Origin: Epiperipatus broadwayi
Taxonomy: Eukaryota > Onychophora > Udeonychophora > Euonychophora > Peripatidae
DNA length: 64,000 nucleotides
Direction of reading: 5' to 3'
Assembly (NCBI GenBank): GCA_028023455.1
Contig: JAQFVV010000018.1
Span: 10,128,771 to 10,192,770 of the forward strand
Shown here: in pieces, positions 1-10,769 of the stretch
Numbering within the stretch: the first letter of the stretch is position 1
Layout of the letters: each line of letters begins with the position of its first letter
The notes under the pieces: model-generated
What the model saw: the letters and a program-made list of their open reading frames with translations, nothing else
Told to the model about the DNA's origin: nothing
Database searches by the model: none
Program-made: the position numbers and the translations under genes

Positions 1-1694
1 GACTTACATTTATCACATTTCTTAATATACTTTTCAATATCATTACTTATCTGCGGCCACCAAACATAACTCCGAGCTAGAGCTTTAGCTCGCACAATGC
101 CTGGGTGCCCCTGATGCAAAAGTTCTAGAACTTTCATTCTCCCTATAGGAGGTATAACTACTCTGTTTCCCATATTAATACACCCTTTACAGACTGACAA
201 TTGGTCTCTATTGACCCAAAACCCCATTGCTAAATTTTCAGGTTTTTTATTAGGCCAACCTTTGCTTATCCATTTCTTAAGCAACGCATACCCGTCATTT
301 TCATTTGTCCATGTCTGAACTACTTTACTATTTATGACTTGTGATTTCATATTGTCAATATGATTAACTTCCACATCAGTTTCATAGTTGTCATTATTTC
401 TGGGCACTCTAAATAGAGCATCCGCATGAGAAATTATCTTTCCTTTTTGATATTTTAGATTGAAATTGTATCTGAGCATGCATGGACTTAAATGCTCTGG
501 CATCGGACGAACTTTTCCTATAATTCCTAGAAAAGGTGTGTGATCTGTTACTAATTCAAATTTTCGTCCATAAATAAACTGGTGAAATTTTTTCACAGCA
601 AACATAACTGCCAAAGCTTCTTTGTCCAGCTGACTATAATTTTTTTCAGCTTTAGACAAAGTCCGAGAAGCGTAAGCTACAGGACGTTCATGACCGTCTA
701 TTTGATGCGCTAAAACTGCTCCGATTCCGTATTGTGATGCATCTGTAGTAATAGTGATGTCTTTGTCGCTATCAAAATGCACTAATAAGCTACTAGAGGT
801 TAACAATTCCTTAACTGCTTTAAACGCTTTTTCATGTTTGGTATTCCAAATCCATTTCTGATCTTTGCGTAGCAGTTCGTATAGAGGAGTTGCGACCATC
901 GCTTTGTTCTTTAGAAAAGGTTCAAAAAAATTAATCAAACCTAGGAAAGCTTGAACTTGCTTGACATTTATTGGGCTTGGAACATCTTTGACTGTCCTAA
1001 TTTTATCAGTTAATGGACTTTTCCCTTTCTCCGAAATAAGATGGCCTAAAAACTCTAATTCTTCAGTTTCCTAAACGCATTTTTTAACATTTAATTTTAC
1101 CCCTGCGTTATTTAGTTTTTCGCATACTTTCCAAATTTTAATTCTTAATTTCTCCAGTGATGTCGCAGTAATCAAAATGTCATCATAATATGGCGTCACT
1201 CCTTCCAAGCCTTGTAATATTGAATTTATTTTTGCTTGAAATATGTTTGGAGCTGATGTAATTTCAAAAGGGAGATGATTACATTTGAATAATCCAAAAG
1301 GGGTCATAATTGCTAATAACCGAGCTGTATCATAAGTAACTTTTAGTTGGTGATATGCCGAATTTAAATCCAATTTCGCAAATTTTTTTGCTTTAGCTAG
1401 ATTACTGAGAATCTCACGTACATTCGGCACCGGGTAAGCTCCTTTATTAAGATATTTATTTACTGTTGTTCTATAATCTCCACACAGCCTAATTTTTCCA
1501 TCTGGTTTTGTTAACACAACAATTGGCGTGGCCCAATCCGCCTCCTCGATTGGGGATAACACGTCTTTTTTAACTAACGCTTCTATTTTTTCCTCTACTA
1601 ACTGCCTTTGGGCAAACGGTATTTTTCTCGGTTTACAAATAACCAGTTTAGCATTTTCATTTAAGTGCAAGTCAATGGGCTTTGATTTTATCAA
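1..1694 (-). pseudogene. gypsy Pol: RT, RNase H and integrase N-terminus, with one premature stop
   Basis: Residues 1-207 of the first open segment (1071-1694) hold the RT fingers and palm, with KLDLNSAYHQ near residue 107 and YYDD at 169-172, where most relatives have Y[VL]DD. An in-frame TAG at 1071-1073 interrupts it. Beyond the stop the same frame stays open to position 1. It encodes the E-F-L-G-H motif after the palm, an RNase H domain (acidic residues in TTDASQYG near 745, LDKEALAV and VTDHTP), and an H-H-C-C integrase zinc finger (HQGHPG ... CDKCK) in the first ~130 bases. LPFEITSAPN replaces the usual LPFG-SAP motif. Apart from the stop and the frame shift to gag, the reading is well preserved. 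Confidence 0.88.
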
Positions 1695-1696
1695 AC

Positions 1697-2887
1697 CTAA
1701 ATCTTCGGTAATAAATTCGGATATAACTCTATCATTTCTTTTTCAACCGAGACCTTTTTAACTATATTAAATTTAATGCCTAAGTCTTTAAACCAGTTTC
1801 TTCCTATTAATGGATTAATATCTTTATCTACTATATATATAGGTAATTTGTAGTTTTTATTTTTAAAACCAACTATTACTTCGGATTTCCCAATTAACTT
1901 GATCGGGTTCCCGTTTACATCTCTAACGTTAATGTTAGCTTTCTGTATTTTAAACTGAGGGCTCTCTGTGGATATTTCCTTCCACTTTTTCATGGATATT
2001 AAAGAAATTCCAGAGCCACTATCTATTTCCATTTGTACTCTTTTGTTACTTAACTTAATCTCTAGCATTAATTGATCCTGCTCATTTTTTAAGATATTTC
2101 TTTTAATTACTGTTTTCCACTGTTTCTGATCTTTACCATAATCAGGTTTTCGTTTAGGTTTTTTGCACACTGCTGCTAAATGACCTTTGCCCCCACAGTT
2201 ATAACATTTTTCGTTCCTCCATTTGCAGCTTTTAGACAAATGACCTACTTTTCCACAACAAAAACATTTTATTTCGAAACTTTTCCCTTCTTTAGTACAA
2301 TCCTTATACTTTCTCTCTATTTTAAAAATATTATTCCTAGAGTTTTCCTCCATTCTATTTGAAAAAGCTAAAGCTTGTTCTACCACTGATTCGTATACTA
2401 TTCCCTTTTGAATAGCACCTTCATATGTTATCTGAGTTTCAATTAATAACGATTGACGCAATTTATCGTCCTTCATTCCCCATAATAACTGATCAATAAG
2501 AATTTGTTCCACAAAGTCGCCATATTCGCAATTCTTTGCTAATTGGCATAGAACAATATCATATTCTTTAATCGATTCAAGTTTGTCTTGTTTGCGGTTC
2601 CTCAATTTTAACCTAGCTAAATACTTCGATGGTCTTGGGCTAAAATAATCTGTTAGTCTTTGAACCAGCTCATCGTAGTTACTACTATCTGTAACTTGAC
2701 CATTATACAATTTGCTTACTATTTCAATAACTTTTCTACCTGACAAACATAATAACGCTGCTACTTTCCTGTCATTTTCAATAATATTATTTAACTTAAA
2801 ATAATTTTGTAATTGAAGCACATAAAAGGGCCATTCGTGTGGATTATCTATCCCAAATTCCGATATATTAGCTTGTCCTATCGACAT
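1697..2887 (-). CDS. gypsy Gag-protease (396 aa)
   Basis: The N-terminal ~180 residues resemble the retrotransposon-gag domain of K02A2.6-like elements, including a Y-F-x-P-R-P stretch near residues 81-86. Two CCHC zinc knuckles follow: C208-C211-H216-C221 and C228-C231-H236-C241. They bind RNA during particle assembly. A retropepsin active site D289-S290-G291 lies in the same frame, followed by an L-I-G-R-N-W motif near the end. ATG at 2887 is the first Met of the open frame and lies about 75 bp downstream of the primer-binding site. The frame ends just where RT should begin. RT continues one frame back (-1), and no clear slippery heptamer is visible, so the break may be an indel rather than programmed frameshifting. 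Confidence 0.88.
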   Translation of the reverse strand: MSIGQANISEFGIDNPHEWPFYVLQLQNYFKLNNIIENDRKVAALLCLSGRKVIEIVSKLYNGQVTDSSNYDELVQRLTDYFSPRPSKYLARLKLRNRKQDKLESIKEYDIVLCQLAKNCEYGDFVEQILIDQLLWGMKDDKLRQSLLIETQITYEGAIQKGIVYESVVEQALAFSNRMEENSRNNIFKIERKYKDCTKEGKSFEIKCFCCGKVGHLSKSCKWRNEKCYNCGGKGHLAAVCKKPKRKPDYGKDQKQWKTVIKRNILKNEQDQLMLEIKLSNKRVQMEIDSGSGISLISMKKWKEISTESPQFKIQKANINVRDVNGNPIKLIGKSEVIVGFKNKNYKLPIYIVDKDINPLIGRNWFKDLGIKFNIVKKVSVEKEMIELYPNLLPKI

Positions 2888-2962
2888 TTTAATTCTTTAA
2901 TAACTCACCGACTTCTGAATTACTGTTCGGTGTACTTCTTTCATAAAGCTTGAAAAACAGGT

Positions 2963-2980
2963 TTTCTCCTGACTGTGCCA
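2963..2980 (-). promoter_or_regulatory. primer-binding site of the gypsy element
   Basis: The reverse strand reads TGGCACAGTCAGGAG from 2980. This resembles the TGGCGCAGTC-type primer site of many Ty3/gypsy elements (often matched to tRNA-Ser). It lies between the candidate LTR end and the gag start, as expected. Confidence 0.6.
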
Positions 2981-2984
2981 AAAT

Positions 2985-3291
2985 TGTGATGTACTTGATT
3001 TAATGTTACTTACGAGAAATAATCAAACACACCCAATTCAAGTAACTATTACTCTCTTGCATGAAATTAAGATATCTCACTTAACAGATACAAGATTTTA
3101 TTAGTATAAAAATTAACAAGCATTTATAAACAGGATTATAAGTAGTTTACTAGCGCCTGTAAGGCTTACAAAAATAATAATAAGACAGGTATAGTCTGTA
3201 TAATTACCCTAGGTCGGTCTTTAGTACCTTCAGACCCGAATATCTGGTTCTCCTCCCATCGTTGGTCCTGTTCCGAAATTCACGCTACACA
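2985..3291 (-). repeat. candidate 5' LTR of the gypsy element (~307 bp)
   Basis: The segment ends in TGTG...CACA in both readings and abuts the primer-binding site. It contains a reverse-strand polyadenylation signal AATAAA near 3094-3101 and a higher-GC part (3180-3291). The outer end at 3291 is inferred only from the TGTG terminus. The partner LTR is outside the window, so neither boundary can be confirmed and no target duplication can be read. Confidence 0.5.
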
Positions 3292-3785
3292 TAAGTCTCT
3301 CAGAAAAACAGGACTGACACTAACTAGCTTTTTCCCCACTAGATTGTATCTACTTTTTTCTCTATTGTTTATTCCTTAACAATTTTATTCGCAAAAGTAT
3401 TCTGGGATTATTTCTGAACTAATGAATTAAATTGTTCTTTACATTTTTAATCCTTCATTTAATTAATTATTTATTTGGATCTTCCATCTTATTTTACACC
3501 TTGCTTTTCATAAAATATATATATGAAAAACCATTTGTCATTTCTAATTTTCGTTTTAATTAAAACGACTCGTTTACTTTCACATGTAATTATTTAACAC
3601 TTTTAACTTCTGGAGTACACACAGTTTCAAATGTATTTTTTATTAATATTAATCGTACTACAACATAACAGGTATTAAAAGAGTTAATAAAAACATATAA
3701 CTGTAAATTAGTAAGGAAAACTATCATAAAAAGAATAAGTTTCAACAGTATAAAACCTCTTGATGTTGGTAAGAAACATTTCTGC
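3292..3785. other. no recognised feature
   Basis: AT-rich flank of the gypsy element with a T-rich reverse-strand ORF of 65 codons (3590-3787). That ORF has no recognisable motif, and nothing functional was identified. Confidence 0.5.
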
Positions 3786-3789
3786 AACA

Positions 3790-4480
3790 GAAAGAAAAGA
3801 TGAAGCCATTATTAAAAAGAGAGATGGCATAAATGTGTAGAAGAGTTCTATAAAGAATTATATACCAATAAAGAACAAGAAAAAATAACCCCTACAATTA
3901 TTTCATCTTCTGAATTACTAGAATTTTAAATGAAAAAATAAGACATGCAATTAAAGCTATGAAGAAGAAAAAAATTTCAAGTAATGATGGAATTATAATC
4001 AATTGTTTAAAACAAGCAGTTGAAGAAATAGAAAAATTGTTGGTAAAGTTATAAAACAAAAGTGTAAATGATAAAGATTGTTCCAGATAATTGAAAGAAT
4101 TGCATGACTATTATTAATATTTTTAAAAAGATGATAAAGATATTAGAAATTACAGGTCTATCAATCTTTTATCACCCCCAAACCAAAATTTTTACCAAGA
4201 TAATTACAACTCACCTACAGAGAACTTTGAATTTTAATCAACCAAAAGAACAAGCTGGATTTAAAAGTGGTTTTAGCACAGTGAATCACATTCAAGTATA
4301 GGGAGAAGTTATAGAAAGGATCAATGAAAAATGAATTGCCATTAAGCTTTGGATTAGTAGATTTTGAAAAATCCTTTGGTTCTATAAGAATTTCTTCTGT
4401 GATTAAAGCATTGAATTATCAAGATCATATTTTGAGGAATATTTATTAAAATGCATTAGCAATGATTAGATTACATATTA
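3790..4480 (+). mobile_element. RTE-like LINE reverse transcriptase fragment, decayed
   Basis: Forward-strand reading in shifting frames gives the sequence before the RT domain (R-H-A-I-K-A-M-K-K-K-K-I-S then N-D-G-I). A 65-codon open stretch (4104-4301) follows, with Y-H-P-Q-T-K-I-F and NQPKEQAGFKSGFSTVNHIQ. Then comes LGLVDFEKSFGSI-like coding near 4345-4380. These match RTE RT signatures (REQAGFR-GFSTxDHIQ, F-I-D-Y-E-K-A-F-D-S). Several stops and frameshifts show that it is dead. It abuts another RTE fragment in the opposite orientation at about 4515. Confidence 0.75.
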
Positions 4481-4514
4481 ATACTAGTAATGTTTATGCA
4501 TATATTCTATTTTC

Positions 4515-5420
4515 AATTTTACTTTGATCCATAGCTTCTCTTTTATACATTATACAAGCAAACTTTCTTATCTCATCCATTCATTTCACATGTGATTTCT
4601 TTTTAAGTCATTTGGTAATCTCTTAGGATCTCTTCTAGCATCTGCACTGCTATTCTGTTAAGCATTAAAGTCTCAGATTCATACATAAGAACTGACAACA
4701 TATCAAAAAATTCTTTTTCAAATATAGTCATATAATAATATTGTTATTTCTACCAAAAACATTCTATCCAAGTTCAAGTCTATTATTAGTTTTATCCATT
4801 GTTTTAAAATATTTGTAATAATGAATTGGAATAAATTACCAGCTACAAATATTTTGAAGTATAAAAGATAAAAATAATAATAGAATTGAACTTAGATGAA
4901 ATGTTTTTGGTAGAAATAACTTAATATTATAAAAAAAATCATTATTATCAATATTTTCTTCTGAGAAAATTCACTGAACATTATTAATTCAGTCTTTTTA
5001 GCATTTTATTTTTAATTTTCTTACTTTCACTTGATAACTACTGCAACATTTTCTAAAGCTTTGAAGATTTTGCAATCACATTAACTGCAAAACTTTCATG
5101 ACTTAAAAAAGATACTATATTTTTTTATTCCCTTAGCTTTCTAATTCAATGTGCAAAATACTTCTGGTAGAACTGTGTAAAAAGTTATAGAGATTTAAAA
5201 CCACACTATCATTCACTCATAACAATAAATCCTAGGTCTATGATTTGATAGTCCAAAATGAAAATGCTTGAAAAATTAAAGGCCTTTTTATAGTCTACAA
5301 ATCCAAATTATAATGGCAACACATAGTCATTGGTCTTTTCTATAATGTCTCTCAATACTTGGATGGGATCCACTTTTAAATCCAGATTGTTTGATAGTTG
5401 AATCCAAATTTAGTTATGGA
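4515..5420 (-). mobile_element. RTE-like LINE fragment (RT to C-terminus), decayed
   Basis: The reverse strand contains the RT palm region (near 5280-5345, equivalent to the L-P-L-C-x-G-F-I-D-Y-E-K-A-F segment). It then runs toward the C-terminal region near 4540-4700, which resembles the intact 3' copy at 47.5 kb (G-S-E-T-x-T-L, then W-V-D-E-x-R-K). Many stops are present. It faces away from the forward RTE fragment at 3.8-4.5 kb, giving an inverted LINE pair. Confidence 0.6.
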
Positions 5421-5435
5421 CAAGTTTTAATATAT

Positions 5436-5967
5436 ATATTTTTTCTGTAGTACAGACTTTTTCATACCTGCATTCTAATATGTAATATATAGGGGGTTTG
5501 AACTCAGGTTTTCATATGATCCTTAACTATCCATGCTATCTCATACTGCTATCACACTTGATCACATACACATTGAAAAGATAAAATAATCACCAACATA
5601 TGTATTTTGTGCTAAACCAGCACTCGTCAGCTGGTCCAGATTATCATTACACATATATACAATCAATTCTCAGCTCATATTAAGATATCCAATCTTCATA
5701 CTTTAATGGACAGGCTTCAATCCACTCCACCCCACAACTCTTCAACCATTGAAAATCTTATGATGGAAGGCTCAAAGCCCTCATTGGTGCCAACCTTCTC
5801 ATCCTACCCATGTTGACCATAAGTCATTCTGACCCCTCATGTACTGGACATAATCCATTTACATACATATATGAGGGATGGGCAGGTCTTACAACACTAT
5901 ATTTTAATATATAATTTTTTTCTATAGTACAGGCTTTTTCATACCTGCACTCTAATATGTAATATGT
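5436..5967 (-). repeat. composite tRNA-related repeat, copy A (~530 bp)
   Basis: Read on the reverse strand, this unit has the core CTGGACCAGCTGACGAGTGC and ends in a tRNA-like head with a box B-like GAGTTCAAACCC (5493-5505). Further copies in this window share both the core and the tRNA-like head. This copy is inverted relative to the two copies that follow. The linker after box B (TATGAAAAAGTCTGTACTAC) marks a subfamily found only at 5.4-8.2 kb. It is probably a SINE or a satellite-like derivative, and it has no coding potential. Confidence 0.65.
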
Positions 5968-6290
5968 TGTGGGGTGGAGTGGATTGAAACCTGTCCATTA
6001 AAGTATGAAGATTGGTTATCTTAATATATGCTGAGCATTGATTGTATATATGTGTGGAGATGATAATCTGGACCAACTGACGAGTGCTGATCTAGCATGA
6101 AATACGGATATTGGTGATTATTTATCCTTTCAACGTGTGTGTGATCAAGTGTGTTAGCAGTATGAGATAGCATGGATAGTTGACGGTCATGTGAAAGTCT
6201 GAGTTCAAATCCCCTACATATTACATATTGGAGTGCAGGTATGAAAAAGCCTGTACTACAGAAAAAATTTATATATTAAAATATAGTGCT
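5968..6290 (+). repeat. composite tRNA-related repeat, copy B (5'-truncated)
   Basis: Forward copy starting at TTGTGGGGTGGAGTGGATTG. It runs through the core CTGGACCAACTGACGAGTGC, to a pol III box B-like GAGTTCAAATCC at 6201-6212, and on to the linker ending GTACTACAG. The tRNA-like part (about 6165-6212) lacks a convincing cloverleaf. Confidence 0.65.
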
Positions 6291-6589
6291 GTAAGGCCTT
6301 CCCATCCTTTGTATATGTATGTAAATGGATTATGTCCTGTACGAGGGGTCAGAATGACTTATGGTCAATATGGGTAGGATGAGAAGATTGGCACCAAGGA
6401 GGGCTTTGAGCATTCCATTATCAGATTTTCAATGAAAATGGATGGTTGAAGAGTTGTGGGGTGGAATGGATTAAAGCCTGTCCATTAAAGTATGAAGATT
6501 GGCTATCTTAATATAAGCTGAGCATTGATTGTATATATGTGTGGAGATGATAATATGGAGCAACTGACAAGTGCTGGTTTATCACAATA

Positions 6590-6598
6590 TATATATAT

Positions 6599-6644
<46 letters not shown>
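6590..6644. repeat. (TA)n microsatellite
   Basis: A run of alternating T and A at the left border of the foreign-looking block. A shorter run lies at its right border (8119-8132). Confidence 0.9.
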
Positions 6645-6645
<1 letters not shown>

Positions 6646-8118
6646 ACAGAAAGAACACGATAATTTAACAAACATTGACAAAAAAAAAAACCCAACACAT
6701 TACAACTAAAACACACATATATAGCATTGACACCCAGACTAAGAGACATAAGGAACAAACAATGCCAAACAGAAGAATATACAAATTATTTCGCTCTGGG
6801 AACGAAAACTTTAAAGAAAACAGTTTTTAGACAACATACGAAGATTTTACGAAAGAACTTATCTTTAACACACAGCGACTTACTAAGATAGACAAAGACA
6901 AGTAAGACAAAAAACACAACAAAACGAAAAAGCAGCGAGGGAATTCACATTTAAAGAAACTTTGAAAGAACTAGAGGAAGCCACCTCGGGGGATATCAAA
7001 TAGAGGCGAGAAGAGACCCCAGACATAGAGCACCCACAAACCCAAACTTTACATTCAACAGAAGACCGGTAGGAATTGAAAAGGGGGAGCTTCCCCAAAA
7101 AAACGACAAGAAAGGAAAGAAAAAACAGAAAGAAAAAAGATTTCTATAATTTTATAATACATTTACATTTGAAAAGGCTAACCCCCAAAACCATCGGCAC
7201 TACCAAATGAAAAAACCTCATTTACAATATATAAACACCCATTATATTAAAGAACGATCCCAAAACAAACGGGGAACGCCCTCACACCAGCAAAAAAAGA
7301 TAATATAAGAAACGACTAAAAGAAAATAAACAAAACACACAGAAATTTTATTACTTTAGAGAACAATTTAAAAGAAACCAAACCAATTCATTTAATAGCA
7401 AAACATGAAAGTTTAAACCACCCTCCCAAAAAACAATATTTCCCCCTCGAATTTAGGATTTGGAACATAAGAAATATCTATAACAAAAAGAAACTAGGAA
7501 CCCCCGAATATAATTTAATGCGAAGGTAAGTAAAACAGATATAATAAAAGAACGAGAGAGAGTTTAAAACAAAATAACAGAACTATAAACAAAAAAATAG
7601 AGGGAACTAAGCAAAAGGGTAAAGGAAGAAAAGGAACAACGGGACAACAGGAGGGGCGGGAAGAGGGGCTCGGAGAAGAAAGGGAGACCCAAAACACAAC
7701 GGTTCTTAAAAAAAACCAACACAACCCGAACTAACCGAACGAAGGAAACGAACGACCCTTGTTCGGGTCCCTTTTACATTTCGCCCGCAACCACCCAACC
7801 TTCCGAATCCCTTTCAAAAAACACATAATTGCAAATTTCAGGAAAGGCCGAAAACCTTTTCGTTTTGAAAGATGAAAACACGAAACGTTTTTTGTTGATT
7901 GTTTTAAATTATTAAGCACGATTTGACCGAATTCGTCGCCTCCCCTTTTTTCTTTGTTGTCTTTGCCCGAAAAAAATACAGTTTTCCAGCAAAAAATGCT
8001 TTAGCAAAAACGCACACCAACCGTTCTTTACAAACAAAGAATCACAACTTGGACGGCACGGGGAGGAAAGCTTTCGGGCAAAGACCCCGGGGAGTGAGGG
8101 GACACGGCGGGACGAGGC
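6645..8118. other. compositionally alien block, CpG-rich and strand-asymmetric
   Basis: Unlike the rest of the window, this block has frequent CpG (five in 7741-7800, four in 8041-8100, against 0-1 per 60 bp nearby) and GC-rich patches such as 8043-8118. It also shows a strong excess of A over T on the forward strand (for example 7261-7320). Short ORFs (6883-7098, 7515-7724, 7731-7919, 7923-8138) are low-complexity or unrecognised and are not called genes. It may be a foreign or divergent insertion, or low-quality long-read filler inside an AT microsatellite. Confidence 0.6.
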
Positions 8119-8221
8119 ATATATATATATATTGGTGATTATTTATCTTTTCAACACATGTGTGATCAAGTGTATCAGCAGTATGAGATAGCATGACTAG
8201 TTGAGGGTCATGTGAAAGTCT

Positions 8222-9560
8222 ATTATGGGCAAGTTATAATTACATTGATAACAATATTATATAGAAATAATATAAAACTGATAGGTCTGCAATTTCTAAT
8301 ACTTTATCATCTTTCTTCAATATCCAATTATTATTACATGTATTCTTTAATATATTTGTATCATTTAGATATTTGGTATATGAGTTTATCAATAATTTGT
8401 TTACTGCTGCATCTGCTTAAGCTTAATATATATAATAATTCCATCATTTCCAGGAACTTTTCCTTCTTCAAAGATTTAAATGCAAGCCTTATTTCTTCAT
8501 TTGAAATGATTGTTAGTTCAAAAGATATAATTGCAGAATCAGTTTGTATTATTTTGTTTGTTTGTTCTTTATAACTATATAATACTTTGAATAAATCTTC
8601 ACATATTTCATGGCATTTAATAAAATCAATAAATATTTTGATATATATATACAAATAAAATGTCCACATATATATAGGAGTAATCCTTGACAAAGAATAT
8701 GTTTGAAACGTTGAAGGAAATTTGAAATAATGGTTCATAAAATAAACCAAGATGTGAAATAAAAGTGGGTGCATCAGAGCTCTTTTAACATTTCCCCTCC
8801 CAATACCAAGATATTATTTTATACATTGCTGAGACTTATTTTCTTCCACAACTTTCCTTGACAATTCACATTTATATTTATCATTATTAATTCTTTTTCT
8901 TACCATTTGATAATATTCTAGCTATTGAATAATGCTCTTAATGAATTTTTAAATATTTTCATTTTCCTTCTTTTCTTCATATATTTTTTTATCTCAGTTG
9001 AAAATTTACTGATGAACTGCTGCTTTTTATATTAGTTATCTTTGTTACAATTCTTAGTAGAATATCAGTTATATTTTTATTAATCTCGGTCAATTATAAA
9101 CCATCTATCAACTTTTAATATTATCTTTATTAATAGTTTTCATTCCTCTACCTTATATTAACATATATATTGCATCTCATTAATCAATGAACACTTCATG
9201 TGTTGACTCTATTAAGAACATTACAATCTTGAAATAGTTATTTCTGTTAGTGAAAATATAATCCAATTCTGCTGCACTCTAATTTAAATGCTTCCAAGCC
9301 CCTTTCTACTCAAAAAAGAATGAATAAACAGTTTTCTATGCAAATTTCACAGGATCTATATCCTTTCTCATTTCTATCATCATGAGCAAATTTACTCAGA
9401 GCACTTTCATCTTTCAAAGTCTCTCATGACAATTTTAAAATGTTACTTGGTGTGATCAAGAACATTTTGTATATTTATATAAAAATTATTTATTTATCAT
9501 CACAATAAGAATTTGTTGGACATAAATTTGAATTATCTGCATTTGATATCTTCCATTAAG
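8222..9560 (-). mobile_element. RTE-like LINE fragment (endonuclease to RT), decayed
   Basis: The reverse strand runs from the apurinic endonuclease domain (E-L-D-Y-I-F-T-N-R near 9240-9280, the usual LDYI-TN motif) to the region before the RT domain. There a 137-codon open stretch (8361-8774) contains NEEIRLAFKSLKKEK. The RT start, equivalent to Y-R-P-I-S-L-L, is near 8275-8310. Gene order and motifs match the 28.8-31.1 kb copy. The joint at 8221/8222 truncates both this element and repeat copy C. Confidence 0.7.
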
Positions 9561-9599
9561 TCTGATATACCATCAATCAATCAATCAATCAGTGTTGTT

Positions 9600-10685
9600 C
9601 TTCCACTTATTTATTTATAATAAATCCAACTTCACTTGTGCTTCCAATATTTGTGTCTTGTGTAATGAAGTATATATACATTTTTCAAATATCACTTCAC
9701 AAAATCAATAACATTCCATTCAATATTGGCCAATTATTTTCTAATTTGTTTAATCTTCCTCACTTGAAAGTGATCTGCATCTAGCTATAGATTGTTAAAT
9801 ATATATATATAAAACTGTAAATTGCAGCAAATAATATTATTAAATATTATCAAGTAAATAAAATTCCTCTCTTTAATGAAATAATAGTAAAAATTATAGC
9901 CTCTGATTGTTTTGACCAGATAATATAATGGGCTATGACTAGTTCAGTCAAGTTAGCAGCTTAACAAATTTTAAAAAAATAATATATGGAAACGTTTGAT
10001 TAAAAAAATGGATATTGTAGTGAATTACCAAATCCATTTATAAATAAATAAAATCATCATGTTCCTAAGTAGTCAATGCAAATCTTTGCCAGTTGTCTTA
10101 AATACCACTCAAATAAAGCAAATGGTAATTTTGAAATAGGTACCGAAGTTCTGTCTCATGTGCATAATGGAAACATTAAATGGGATCCTGCTGTAATTAT
10201 GGACAACTGAGGGCTACAAATTTTCACTATAAAAAAAAAAAACCAGTGAAGGAAATGTAGACAGTGAAACACTACCATAATAAATGATATTAATTAGGAT
10301 TATCCTAACTCTTATTTATATATAAATCATGAAACAACACAAGTGAAATGGAGCATAAGGATGCATTCCAGTGATTAAGTATCCAACAAAGCACTGACTT
10401 AAAATGCATTCTTCCATGGCTATAAACTCTAGTGGTGATAATGTTTATAAGTTAATTTGTAATGTTAAACATGCTAGTCTTAGCAGTAAATTATTTTGTG
10501 TAAATTGTGTTATTATTATTAAAATATAGTTAAAATTTATTTACAATCTATATATATCTAATTTCAGACACAATAGATACTTTTGCCAATTATTAATAAT
10601 GAAGACTGCATTATATTGCAGTTGTTTTTTTATTTTTAAGATTACTGCATTCCATTGCATGGCCAAAGACCAAAATAATAAGATA
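9600..10685. other. AT-rich DNA, no feature recognised
   Basis: Simple AT-rich sequence with short poly-A and TA runs and a short ATCA repeat at about 9573-9591. No ORF or motif could be supported. Confidence 0.5.
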
Positions 10686-10689
10686 ATTG

Positions 10690-10765
10690 TAATACATTTT
10701 CAGTTCTCATTCTGAGCAAACTCGAATCCCAAGTCATGAGCATGGCAGACAGATAGTACTAACTA
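10690..10765 (-). repeat. tRNA-related SINE head (relic)
   Basis: The reverse strand reads like the 5' part of a tRNA-derived SINE. A box A-like ATAATAGTTAGTACT is followed about 30 bases later by a box B-like GGGATTCGAGT. No full cloverleaf or CCA-adjacent end is present, so this is not called a functional tRNA. It differs from the composite repeat family at 5.4-8.2 kb. Confidence 0.45.
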
Positions 10766-10769
10766 TTAT

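Larger units (their letters stand above)
1..3291 (-). mobile_element. Ty3/gypsy LTR retrotransposon (K02A2.6/Mag-like), left-truncated by window edge
   Basis: On the reverse strand the order is candidate 5' LTR, primer-binding site, gag with two zinc knuckles, aspartic protease, RT, RNase H and the zinc-binding N-terminus of integrase. That order is typical of Metaviridae. The integrase core and 3' LTR lie beyond position 1. The reading frame is broken twice: a shift between protease and RT near 1697-1740 and an in-frame TAG at 1071-1073. As it stands the copy cannot make a full polyprotein. Codon use and GC are richer than the flanks, which suggests a fairly recent insertion. Family assignment comes from overall gag and RT resemblance, not from an alignment. 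Confidence 0.9.
6290..8221 (+). repeat. composite tRNA-related repeat, copy C, split by a 1.5-kb insert
   Basis: The unit starts at about 6290 directly after copy B. It runs to CACAATATATAT at about 6585, stops in a TA microsatellite, and resumes at ATTGGTGATTATTTATC (about 8130). It then carries on through the tRNA-like head to AAGTCT at 8221. Sequence order on both sides matches an uninterrupted copy, so the material between 6640 and 8120 is an insertion or a mis-assembled filler. Confidence 0.6.

Noticed and set aside
6885-7140. Mitochondrial insertion suggested by A/C strand bias
   Set aside because: No mitochondrial gene, tRNA or rRNA motif could be read in any frame.
7515-8138. Short ORFs in the CpG-rich block as possible genes
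   Set aside because: Low-complexity or basic proteins without motifs, explained by the odd base composition. No start context or homologue is recognised.
9573-9591. CRISPR-like or regulatory repeat (ATCA)n
   Set aside because: A short simple-sequence repeat with no spacers, in eukaryotic DNA.
10690-10765. Functional tRNA gene on the reverse strand
   Set aside because: Box A and B-like motifs are present but no acceptor or anticodon stem pairs convincingly. A SINE head is more likely.
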